A stretch of 5,447 bases of DNA from an uncultured Eubacteriales bacterium. Its GTDB lineage: Bacteria; Bacillota; Clostridia; Christensenellales; CAG-917. The position numbers and the translations under genes are program-made. Positions 1 to 5,119 of the stretch are shown here, piece after piece (the first letter of the stretch is position 1; each line of letters opens with the position of its first letter). A model generated the notes under the pieces. That model saw only the letters and a program-made list of their open reading frames with translations. It did not search any database and was not told where the DNA came from. The stretch covers positions 1 through 5,447 of the forward strand of contig USEV01000060.1 of NCBI GenBank assembly GCA_900553825.1. The letters run 5' to 3'.

Positions 1-1674
1 GTATCTGACAAGCACCTGTCCGAGCACGACATCGCCCGTCTGTGCGCTGAGCCAACCGGTGCCCGTGACGGCATTGTAGCCGACCTCGACGAGGTTTTCG
101 AGGGCGTCGATTCCGCTCATGGTTTCAAGCGAAGTGCAGTACGCAAAGGCGTTGTCGCCGATTTTGCGGAGATTGACCGCCTCGGAGAAGTCGACCTGCG
201 TGATGTTGGTGTTGCTGGTGAAAGCGCCCGCCGCAATCTCGGTGACCGCAATCTGCTGGAACTCATCGGGGATTATGAGGTTTTCCTCGACGGCGTTAGC
301 CTTGAGCCCGGTGATTGCATAGGTGTTGTCGGGCTTGAGCGTGAAGATATAGGTATCGAGGTAATACTGCGCGTAGTCGGTGATGTCGAGCTGCCATATC
401 GCGTACATCGTCCTGTCGTCTGCGACGGCGACGGCGTCGAACGCGTTGCCTTCGGCGGTGTCTGCCCTGCTGGCGAAGATTCCTGTGAGGTTGTAGTTGG
501 GTTTCACGAGAATGCTGTCGAGGTCGGAAAGCGCAAAGGAAACCTGCTGTCCGTCCTCGGTGAGCGCGACGGTGATGTAGTATTCGGCAAGCGTTGTGCC
601 GTTGTTAATGCCGGTGAGGGAGAGCGAATCGATTTTGCCGTCGGCGTTGTAGGATACGAGCGCCGTTGCCTCCTTCAGAGAGGTGGAGGCGGGGTCGACG
701 GCAGTCACGCCCGCGGGCAGAGAGCCTGCGAGAGTGCCGCCCACGAGCCTGAACGAAACGATGTAGCTCTTGAGTGCCCACACGCCGTAGAGTGTGACGG
801 AGTTGCCGTCCGCCTGCGTGTTGACGCGTGCGTTGAACTTCCAGAGGTCGGAGCCGGTGGAAGCGGGGTTCTGCGACCAGCCGACCAGGCGGTAATTGGT
901 GGAAGAATAGTTTTGAGACTGGGGTTGAGAAACTATGCCGGCCTTTGCCACATCCTGCGACGCGGGGTCGGCGGGCGCGGTTGCGCCGGTCCAGGCGATG
1001 TCGGCGGGAGCGTTGAGGTCAAAGCTCACGCTGACGAGGTCGGACGAAAATTCCGGGGTGAGCGCAAGCCCTTCGGTGATGTTGATTGTGTCGTTCACGG
1101 CGTCGAAGCGCTGCCCGTCGCCGTAGACGAAGCCCGCGAGCGCCTGATTCTTTGGCACCGTGATGTAGGAGCCGTACGCCGCAAGGAAGTCCGCGTATGT
1201 CATGGTGCCGGACTCCGCACGGATGTTGGTGCCCGCGACGGAGAAGGTCACTTTCTGAACCGAAGGAGCGGTGAGCTCGAGGAGCAGCTTGCCCGTGAGT
1301 GCCACGCCGTCGTAGGTGTAATTGACCGTGACCGCGCCGCTGAAGGGCCTGTAGATGTTGTCACGCTCCTCGTCGGGAATCATGTCCTCGGTGACGGTGA
1401 AGCTGACATTCGAACGGACGGGTCTTGCATCCCCCGTCTGAACGAGCACCCAGCCGGTCACGCTCTGGATATCGAAATCGGTGTAGACGATGCTGCCGGG
1501 GCGGTCGAAATCGAGCCCGTAGTATCTCGTCGTGACCTCGGGGCCGCCGCCACCGCCGCCGCCGTTGATGGTGCTGTTCTGCCCCGTGGAGTCGTCACAG
1601 GCGACCAGAGTTGCGGTGAGCGCGAGCGCCATAAGCAAGACGAGAACAATCAAAAACTTCCCACTTTTTCTCAT
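1..1674 (-). CDS. Surface lipoprotein with InlB-B-like repeats and BspA-type leucine-rich repeats (N-terminal part, runs off the left edge)
   Basis: The minus frame from the ATG at 1674 stays open for 558 codons to the window edge, so the C-terminus is missing. Residues 1-25 form a lipoprotein signal (MRK, hydrophobic core, then LVAC) with the lipidated cysteine at 26. A polar linker with seven consecutive glycines (38-44) follows. Three beta-rich units end in LTPEF (about 209), TLYGVW (about 299) and TMYAIW (about 427). The second, with YRLVGWSQNP and a W-F core, fits the Listeria-Bacteroides (InlB B) repeat best. From about 440 the pattern ITGL, LIIPDEF, VTEIAAGAF, LRKIGDNAF, GTGWL and VLVRY is typical of BspA-type LRR_5 proteins. 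The protein should be anchored outside the membrane; adhesion or ligand binding is inferred from the families. The GGAGG at 1687-1691 lies 12 bases from the ATG, while AAAGGGG (1679-1685) lies 4 bases away. No other start gives a signal peptide. Confidence 0.9.
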   Translation of the reverse strand, partial: MRKSGKFLIVLVLLMALALTATLVACDDSTGQNSTINGGGGGGGPEVTTRYYGLDFDRPGSIVYTDFDIQSVTGWVLVQTGDARPVRSNVSFTVTEDMIPDEERDNIYRPFSGAVTVNYTYDGVALTGKLLLELTAPSVQKVTFSVAGTNIRAESGTMTYADFLAAYGSYITVPKNQALAGFVYGDGQRFDAVNDTINITEGLALTPEFSSDLVSVSFDLNAPADIAWTGATAPADPASQDVAKAGIVSQPQSQNYSSTNYRLVGWSQNPASTGSDLWKFNARVNTQADGNSVTLYGVWALKSYIVSFRLVGGTLAGSLPAGVTAVDPASTSLKEATALVSYNADGKIDSLSLTGINNGTTLAEYYITVALTEDGQQVSFALSDLDSILVKPNYNLTGIFASRADTAEGNAFDAVAVADDRTMYAIWQLDITDYAQYYLDTYIFTLKPDNTYAITGLKANAVEENLIIPDEFQQIAVTEIAAGAFTSNTNITQVDFSEAVNLRKIGDNAFAYCTSLETMSGIDALENLVEVGYNAVTGTGWLSAQTGDVVLGQVLVRY

Positions 1675-1690
1675 AAAACCCCTTTACCTC

Positions 1691-1709
1691 CGCGCGCCGC
1701 GCGCGTATA
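1691..1709. repeat. Alternating CG tract next to the lipoprotein ribosome binding site
   Basis: Two alternating purine-pyrimidine runs (1691-1697 and 1698-1709) abut with one phase break. As minus-strand RNA, CCGCG (complement of 1712-1716) can also pair with CGCGG (complement of 1690-1694), so the structure touches the GGAGG at 1687-1691. It could fold in RNA or favour Z-form DNA; neither role is shown. Confidence 0.4.
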
Positions 1710-1727
1710 AACGCGGATGCACGCTAA

Positions 1728-1756
1728 ATTATAAAGATACATCATTACTATACCAT
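1728..1756 (-). promoter_or_regulatory. Possible promoter of the lipoprotein gene
   Basis: On the minus strand a perfect TATAAT lies at 1728-1733. Seventeen bases upstream the -35 position (1751-1756) reads ATGGTA, matching TTGACA at only three of six bases. Transcription would begin near 1721, giving a leader of about 47 bases that contains the CG tract next to the ribosome binding site. The -10 is good and the -35 poor, so an activator or another promoter is possible. Confidence 0.3.
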
Positions 1757-1819
1757 GCGCCCGCATACCCGCCAGAACCGTTAACTATGATTGACGAGCC
1801 TTTAATATTGCGCGCACAA

Positions 1820-1846
1820 GGGCGCGCCGTCGCACTTTGCGCGCCC
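1820..1846. other. GC hairpin in the intergenic region
   Basis: GGGCGCGC (1820-1827) and GCGCGCCC (1839-1846) are perfect reverse complements around an 11-base loop. No T-run follows on either strand, so it is not a typical intrinsic terminator. It lies between the ATPase terminator and the possible lipoprotein promoter. The rest of 1735-1913 is very GC-rich and shows no coding signal I can support. Confidence 0.5.
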
Positions 1847-1913
1847 CGCCCGCGCCCGCTCCGCGGCGCGCGTCAAGGCGGAAAACCCCCGTTCGCAGGG
1901 CGAAACGAATGCG

Positions 1914-1936
1914 AAAAAAGCCCATAAAATGGGCTT
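1914..1936 (-). terminator. Intrinsic terminator of the ATPase gene
   Basis: Read on the minus strand, AAGCCCAT, a three-base loop and ATGGGCTT form a perfect 8-bp stem that runs directly into further Ts (a run of six in all, including the end of the stem). It sits 26 bases beyond the ATPase stop codon, in the right orientation to end that transcript and separate it from the lipoprotein gene. Confidence 0.85.
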
Positions 1937-1962
1937 CTCGTCGCAGTTTTGCGCGTTTAAGG

Positions 1963-2982
1963 CTATTTCCCGAAAATCATTTCCTCCACTGAGGAGGCAA
2001 TCTCGTCCGTCACCGAATAATCCATCGCCGCGGCGTGTATGAGCTCAATCTCGCCGTGGGCGGCCTTTGCCGCCGCCAGGTCGCTGACGGCAAGAGCCAG
2101 CCATTCCCGTATGCGCGATGCGTGAAATTCGCACTTCCCCGCGCATCCCCTTTCAATGTCGGCGAGGTCGATTTCGTCCGCCGCGTCCGCAAACTCGCAG
2201 GCGTTGCCCGTCACCGCCCACTCCCCGGTCACCACCGCGTCGATGCGGTCGGGCGCATACGGGTGCATGAGCGCGAGCGCCCGCGGAGTGAGCCTCGCAA
2301 CCTCGCTCAGAAAGAGGCGAACCCCCGCTTCGCATCCCTTGACGAGGACAACCCTTTTGCCTATCAGGTGGTCGGAAAATCCGCGCTCGCCGAGGGGCGT
2401 GAGCGCGCGCGAATACGCCCGCCTGCCCTCGCCCGTTCCGCACGACAAAGTGCGGTTTCCCTGTCCCGCGCGCAGAGCAAAAGCGGCGGCTCGGCGCAGA
2501 ATTTCCCCCTTGTCCACGCAGGCGAAATAAGCCTCCTCGCGCTTTGCGTAGTAACCGAAAGCGCACTTTATATGCTCATAAGCACGCTTATAACATTCTT
2601 TTTTGTTTTTTACGAGTTCCTCCACCTCCTTGGCGCAAGGCAACAGCTTTTCCCTCGAAAGCGCCGCCGCCATGTCGACCGTGCGCTCTCTTATGACGGG
2701 CAATGTCGCCTCGACGGGATGCGGCGAGGTGGCGTCGAACACCGCCGCTCCCAGCTCTTTCACAAAGATTCCGTCCAGGCTCTCGGGGTCGCCCGAGCAG
2801 TACCACAATTCGCAGTCCAGCCCCCGTTTCGCGCATTCCTTTGCCACGCGCTTTATGAGCGTGCTCTTTCCCGTCCCGGGCGCGCCCTTCATGAGCACGA
2901 CATTGTCAAGCCCGCTCAATGTGCTTGCGTGATAGCCGCAAAACCCCTCTGCGGTGTTGCTTCCGAGGAACAGTCTTTCCAT
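1963..2982 (-). CDS. P-loop ATPase with duplicated domains, second nucleotide site degenerate
   Basis: This encodes 339 residues from the ATG at 2982. That start is chosen because GGGAGG (2988-2993) lies 5 bases upstream, the same spacing as in dpaA, dpaB and rubredoxin; the GTG at 2988 overlaps this site. Walker A is GAPGTGKS at residues 33-40, followed by YCSGDPESLDG (61-71) and a Walker-B-like AAVFDAT (79-85). A charged, probably helical stretch covers about 115-155. The C-terminal half repeats the layout: VVLVKGCEAGVR (211-222) stands where a Walker A would be, and APDRIDAVVTGEWAVTG parallels the CSGDPESLDG segment. The second site lacks the G-K-S/T residues and should not hydrolyse ATP. 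From memory this resembles the uncharacterised family named PRK06851 at NCBI, found in Bacilli and Clostridia; its substrate is unknown. It is transcribed divergently from dpaAB, so a sporulation role is possible but only inferred from position. Confidence 0.85.
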   Translation of the reverse strand: MERLFLGSNTAEGFCGYHASTLSGLDNVVLMKGAPGTGKSTLIKRVAKECAKRGLDCELWYCSGDPESLDGIFVKELGAAVFDATSPHPVEATLPVIRERTVDMAAALSREKLLPCAKEVEELVKNKKECYKRAYEHIKCAFGYYAKREEAYFACVDKGEILRRAAAFALRAGQGNRTLSCGTGEGRRAYSRALTPLGERGFSDHLIGKRVVLVKGCEAGVRLFLSEVARLTPRALALMHPYAPDRIDAVVTGEWAVTGNACEFADAADEIDLADIERGCAGKCEFHASRIREWLALAVSDLAAAKAAHGEIELIHAAAMDYSVTDEIASSVEEMIFGK

Positions 2983-2996
2983 ATCCACCTCCCGAT

Positions 2997-3005
2997 TATC
3001 CTATG
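2997..3005 (-). promoter_or_regulatory. Weak candidate sporulation -10 motif upstream of the ATPase gene
   Basis: CATAGGATA on the minus strand fits the sigma-K -10 pattern CATANNNTA. However, an AC dinucleotide occurs only 18 bases upstream, and the ATPase ribosome binding site starts three bases after the motif. A transcript starting at the usual distance would lose part of that site. It may be chance or a binding site for another factor. Confidence 0.2.
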
Positions 3006-3077
3006 AAAAAAACGGATTTTTTTGTGTCACGGCGGCGGCGCAACCGTGCTTTTCTTCTCCGCCCCGCAATCGGGCAC

Positions 3078-3104
3078 ACCGTCCGCCGCGGCTTGCATAC
3101 GATA
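3078..3104 (+). promoter_or_regulatory. Candidate sigma-K (late mother-cell) promoter of dpaAB
   Basis: CATACGATA at 3096-3104 matches the sigma-K -10 consensus CATANNNTA exactly, and an AC at 3078-3079 lies 16 bases upstream, as expected for the short sigma-K -35. The -10 also resembles the sigma-E -10 (CATACANT) with one mismatch. In Bacillus subtilis the dipicolinate synthase operon is transcribed by sigma-K. The predicted start is near 3111, leaving a leader of about ten bases that begins with the GGAGG of dpaA. Confidence 0.5.
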
Positions 3105-3120
3105 CGGTATGGAGGCGGAA

Positions 3121-3831
3121 ATGGGAGAGTTCGTGATCTACGAAACCGACGAAAGAATGTTCTATCTCAAGAGGCTGCTCACAGGGCTCAGACCGCTTGT
3201 GAACACGCACATATTCGCGCCCAATCTCACCCTCACGGCGGAAAGGCTGGAGCGCGTCGGGGAGGGTGAAATGCTGATATGCGGCAAGCTCGACGAAAAG
3301 GCCGCGGAACTCGCTTCTCAAAAGGGAGTGAAAGTCCGCTATCTGATGTCGGACGAAAAGTTCATGGCAAAAAACGCCCTGCTGACTGCGGAAGCGACGC
3401 TTGCGCTCATCATCGACCACAGTATGTTGTCGCTCGCCCGCATGAAAGTGCTTGTCATAGGCTTCGGCAGGACGGGTGCCGCCCTCGTGCGCCTTTTGGA
3501 CAGGCTGGCGGTCGATTTCGACATAGCAACCTCTTCCGTGCGTCCCGCGGCGGCGTTCGCAACCCGCGTGACATCCGCCTCCTCGGTTGACCTTGCGGAG
3601 TACGATGTGATTGTCAACACCGCGCCCGAAAAACTGATTTCGGACGCCCGCGCGCTCGCAATGCGCCCGGACGCGGTGTACATCGACCTCGCCTCACGAC
3701 CCGCCATGGACATCGCGATGTTGCGCAACCTCGGGCTCGATGCGGACATCTATCCCGCGCTCCCCGCCAAATGCTCCCCCGAAAGCGCGGCGGAGGCTAT
3801 GAAAGACTTTGTTCTGGAGGTGACGGCATGA
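3121..3831 (+). CDS. dpaA: Dipicolinate synthase subunit A (DpaA / SpoVFA)
   Basis: DpaA acts with DpaB in the mother cell to oxidise a tetrahydrodipicolinate intermediate of lysine synthesis to dipicolinic acid, the spore-core chelator. The 236-residue protein has a short N-terminal alpha/beta domain (1-100) and a Rossmann NAD(P)-binding domain with VLVIGFGRTGAAL (110-122). Family hallmarks seen are N-A-L-L-T-A-E (85-91), the segment before the dinucleotide site (LIIDHSM), VNTAP (165-169) and DLASRP (189-194). The start at 3121 has GGAGG (3111-3115) 5 bases upstream; in-frame ATGs at 3109 and 3022 lack a ribosome binding site and precede the predicted transcript start. It is about 60 residues shorter than the B. 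subtilis protein (about 297), mostly at the N-terminus. The usual GLPG and P-x-TAG motifs near the C-terminus read ALPA (213-216) and PESAA (220-224). The stop overlaps the dpaB start. Confidence 0.93.
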   Translation: MGEFVIYETDERMFYLKRLLTGLRPLVNTHIFAPNLTLTAERLERVGEGEMLICGKLDEKAAELASQKGVKVRYLMSDEKFMAKNALLTAEATLALIIDHSMLSLARMKVLVIGFGRTGAALVRLLDRLAVDFDIATSSVRPAAAFATRVTSASSVDLAEYDVIVNTAPEKLISDARALAMRPDAVYIDLASRPAMDIAMLRNLGLDADIYPALPAKCSPESAAEAMKDFVLEVTA

Positions 3832-4394
3832 AGCGCATAGGACTCGGAGTGACGGGCTCGTTCTGCACCTTTTCAAACCTTCTCACCGCGCTGGACGACC
3901 TCACGGCAAACGGCTACGATGTGACGCCCGTTTTCAGCTACAACACGGCAAAACTGGACACACGCTTCTTCAAAGCGGCGGATTTTTACGCAAAAGTGAC
4001 CGAAAAGACGGGCAAACGCCCCATAACGAGCATAGTGGACGCCGAACCCGTGGGCACTTCGATGGGGCTGGAGCTCATGCTTGTCGCCCCGTGCACGGGC
4101 AACACGCTTGCGAAAATCGCGCACGGGATAACGGACACTCCCGTCACGATGGCGGTCAAAGCACAGCTTCGCAACAACCGTCCCGTGGTGCTTGCAATCT
4201 CGTCCAACGACGCCCTGGGCGCAAACGCCAAGAACCTGGGGCTGCTCATGAACACTCGCAATGTCTATTTCGTCCCCTTCACGCAGGACGCTCCGACAAA
4301 AAAGAGCAACTCTCTCATTGCCGACACGACGCTGATACGCGCGGCGTGCGACGCGGCGCTCGAAGGCAGACAACTGCAACCCGTGATATTCTGA
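3828..4394 (+). CDS. dpaB: Dipicolinate synthase subunit B (DpaB / SpoVFB)
   Basis: This is the flavoprotein-fold partner of DpaA, needed for dipicolinic acid production. Its 188 residues compare with about 200 in Bacillus subtilis and match the family along their whole length: RIGLGVTGSFCT (3-14), the nucleotide or phosphate loop of the flavoprotein fold; TSIVDAEPVG (67-76); APCTGNTLAKIA (87-98); RNNRPVVLAISSNDALG (115-131); FVPFTQDAPTKKSNS (148-162); and a C-terminal LQPVI. The ATG at 3828 overlaps the dpaA stop in an ATGA junction, and GGAGGTG (3816-3822) lies 5 bases upstream within dpaA, so the two subunits should be made together. No key family segment is missing. The lysine-pathway genes (asd, dapG, dapA) found with this pair in Bacillus are absent here. 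Confidence 0.96.
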   Translation: MKRIGLGVTGSFCTFSNLLTALDDLTANGYDVTPVFSYNTAKLDTRFFKAADFYAKVTEKTGKRPITSIVDAEPVGTSMGLELMLVAPCTGNTLAKIAHGITDTPVTMAVKAQLRNNRPVVLAISSNDALGANAKNLGLLMNTRNVYFVPFTQDAPTKKSNSLIADTTLIRAACDAALEGRQLQPVIF

Positions 4395-4493
4395 AACACA
4401 TTTCGTGTTTTGACCTAGCGCAATTAAACCGCAAATAAGCCGTTTTTGCCCTTTTCAGGCTCAAACGGCGGGAAATCAAACACGATTCGTGTA
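4394..4493. repeat. Nested palindromic segment after dpaB
   Basis: Three stem-loops lie in a row. AAACAC/GTGTTT (4394-4410) is followed by a T and may end some dpaAB transcripts. GCCGTTT/AAACGGC (4439-4469) contains an inner GCC/GGC stem. ACACG/CGTGT forms the third (about 4480-4492). The outer two are imperfect inverted copies of each other: the reverse complement of the first begins TCAAAACACGA and the third begins TCAAACACGA. This gives about 100 bases with a terminal inverted repeat and a central hairpin, as in small intergenic palindromic elements. No coding potential was seen. Confidence 0.45.
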
Positions 4494-4505
4494 CCATAAG
4501 GCAAC

Positions 4506-4536
4506 AAAAATGCGCTCCGCACGGGAGCGCGCTTTT
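4506..4536. terminator. Bidirectional terminator between dpaB and rubredoxin
   Basis: GCGCTCC (4512-4518), a five-base loop and GGAGCGC (4524-4530) make a perfect 7-bp GC stem. On the minus strand it is followed by ATTTTTG, a good end for rubredoxin, whose stop is about 10 bases away. On the plus strand GCTTTTG follows, a usable but weaker end for dpaAB. The genes are convergent, so one hairpin can serve both. Confidence 0.8.
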
Positions 4537-4540
4537 GTCA

Positions 4541-4699
4541 TTATTCCTCGGCGGTGAAATCTTCCTTGCCGACGCCGCAAAGCGGGCACACGAAGTCATC
4601 GGGCAGCTCTTCCCAGGTGGTGCCGGGTGCTATGCCGTTGTCGGGGTCACCGAGTTCTTCGTCGTAGACATATCCGCAGACATCGCATATATATTTCAT
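4541..4699 (-). CDS. Rubredoxin
   Basis: This small cytoplasmic iron protein carries single electrons, in anaerobes often to rubrerythrin, flavodiiron proteins or superoxide reductase. The 52-residue product begins [13 protein letters not shown] and ends [15 protein letters not shown]. The four iron ligands are C5 and C8 (CxxCGY) and C38 and C41 (CPLCG). The core also holds PDNGIAPGT (19-27), W29 and LPDDFVCP (32-39), all standard for rubredoxins, and the length is typical. AGGAGG (4705-4710) lies 5 bases before the ATG. It appears to be a single-gene unit with its own promoter and terminator, unlinked to a visible partner. Its redox partner cannot be told from this window. Confidence 0.97.
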   Translation of the reverse strand: MKYICDVCGYVYDEELGDPDNGIAPGTTWEELPDDFVCPLCGVGKEDFTAEE

Positions 4700-4713
4700 C
4701 TTAACCTCCTTTC

Positions 4714-4729
4714 GCGGAGCTCGCTCCGC
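4714..4729 (-). promoter_or_regulatory. Hairpin in the rubredoxin leader
   Basis: GCGGAG and CTCCGC pair around a four-base loop, ending four bases before the AGGAGG of the rubredoxin gene, within a leader of about 35 bases. It may stabilise the mRNA or affect ribosome access; no known riboswitch is recognised. Confidence 0.45.
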
Positions 4730-4740
4730 TCATTTTCGTC

Positions 4741-4769
4741 ATTATATCACGCCCGTCGACTTTTTTCAA
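4741..4769 (-). promoter_or_regulatory. Vegetative (sigma-A) promoter of rubredoxin
   Basis: On the minus strand TTGAAA (4764-4769) and TATAAT (4741-4746) are separated by exactly 17 bases, and TG one base before the -10 makes it an extended -10. Transcription should start near 4734. This is the best promoter in the window and implies strong expression. Confidence 0.85.
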
Positions 4770-4794
4770 CGCCGTGCACGATTTCCGTTTTATT

Positions 4795-4812
4795 AAATAA
4801 ATCAAATAAATC
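4795..4812. repeat. Short tandem repeat
   Basis: AAATAAATC occurs twice in tandem (4795-4803 and 4804-4812), in an AT-rich patch just upstream of the rubredoxin -35 region. On the minus strand it places an AT-rich stretch about 26-43 bases upstream of the -35, where it might act loosely as an upstream element. Confidence 0.5.
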
Positions 4813-4833
4813 AGGCCTCCCGCCGCGGAGCGA

Positions 4834-4848
4834 CGGCGTGTGACGCCG
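4834..4848. other. Small GC hairpin downstream of the rRNA terminator
   Basis: CGGCGT and ACGCCG (4834-4839, 4843-4848) are perfect reverse complements around GTG. No direct T-run abuts the stem on either strand. It could be a backup structure in rRNA readthrough transcripts; its role is unknown. Confidence 0.35.
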
Positions 4849-4864
4849 CACGGCTTTTTCGGGC

Positions 4865-4899
4865 AAAAGAAAAAGCACACAATTTCTTGCGTGCTTTTT
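4865..4899 (-). terminator. Intrinsic terminator of the rRNA operon
   Basis: On the minus strand AAAAAGCACGCAA (4887-4899) pairs with TTGTGTGCTTTTT (4870-4882) around GAAA: a 13-bp stem with one G-T pair. TCTTTT follows. It begins 5 bases after the 5S 3' end, the usual place for the end of an rRNA operon. Confidence 0.9.
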
Positions 4900-4903
4900 G
4901 GAA

Positions 4904-5020
4904 ACCGGCATCGACATACTCTCCCGGGCCGTGTCCAGCCAAGTACCCTCTGCGCTGATGAGCTTAACTTCTGTGTTCGGTATGAGAACAGGTGGGACCT
5001 CATCGCTATAGACACCGGTA
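4904..5020 (-). rRNA. rrf: 5S ribosomal RNA
   Basis: On the minus strand the conserved CCGAACACAGAAGTTAAGC and GGGAGAGTA blocks of bacterial 5S rRNA are present. Helix I forms between the ends (ACCGGTGT with GATGCCGGT, eight pairs including G-T). The size of about 117 bases is standard; the exact ends may move by one or two bases. It is the last gene of the operon, about 100 bases after 23S, with no tRNA between or after. Confidence 0.96.
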
Positions 5021-5119
5021 ATCGTTGAAGGTCAAGGCTTGCGCCTTGCACATTCACAACTGCATAGCACGAGAGTGTTGAAAAATTCAGGTTAGTGGTT
5101 CAATTGTAATAATTGATGA
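5021..5119 (-). other. 23S-5S spacer with processing-type stems
   Basis: No tRNA is present. CAAGGC/GCCTTG (5033-5048, four-base loop) lies just upstream of 5S and CAATT/AATTG (5101-5115) just after the 23S 3' end. They may be folds or half-stems of the rRNA precursor that guide nuclease processing; the rest is unstructured as far as I can see. Confidence 0.5.

Noticed and set aside
913..1710. Long plus-strand open frame opposite the lipoprotein gene
   Set aside because: It lacks a recognisable domain, while the minus frame has a lipobox, known repeats and a ribosome binding site. It is an antisense artefact of high GC content.
2986..2988. GTG start for the ATPase, two codons upstream
   Set aside because: The GTG overlaps the GGGAGG itself, leaving no spacing; the ATG at 2982 has the 5-base spacing seen at the other genes.
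2035..3006. 323-codon plus-strand open frame opposite the ATPase gene
   Set aside because: Its translation is arginine-, alanine- and histidine-rich without any family motif, and the opposite strand carries a clear P-loop ATPase with a ribosome binding site and terminator.
3022..3120. N-terminal extension of DpaA from the upstream ATGs at 3022 or 3109
   Set aside because: Neither has a ribosome binding site, the extension is unlike the family N-terminus, and it would precede the predicted transcript start; GGAGG is spaced for 3121.
3001..3420. Minus-strand open frame crossing into dpaA
   Set aside because: It overlaps the unmistakable dpaA coding sequence, and the translation shows no family features.
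3873..4379. 168-codon minus-strand open frame inside dpaB
   Set aside because: dpaB matches its family along its full length; the antisense frame has no recognisable motif.
4394..4493. CRISPR or insertion sequence near the dpaB end
   Set aside because: There are no regularly spaced direct repeats, no transposase, and the inverted repeats are short and imperfect.
4535..4843. Plus-strand open frame opposite rubredoxin
   Set aside because: It is antisense to a clear rubredoxin with all four cysteine ligands and has no family resemblance.
4701..5057. Minus-strand open frame covering 5S rRNA and the rubredoxin promoter
   Set aside because: It translates rRNA, a terminator and a promoter, so it is not a gene.
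5021..5119. tRNA gene in the 23S-5S spacer
   Set aside because: No T-loop GTTCRA with an acceptor stem or any cloverleaf could be found on either strand.
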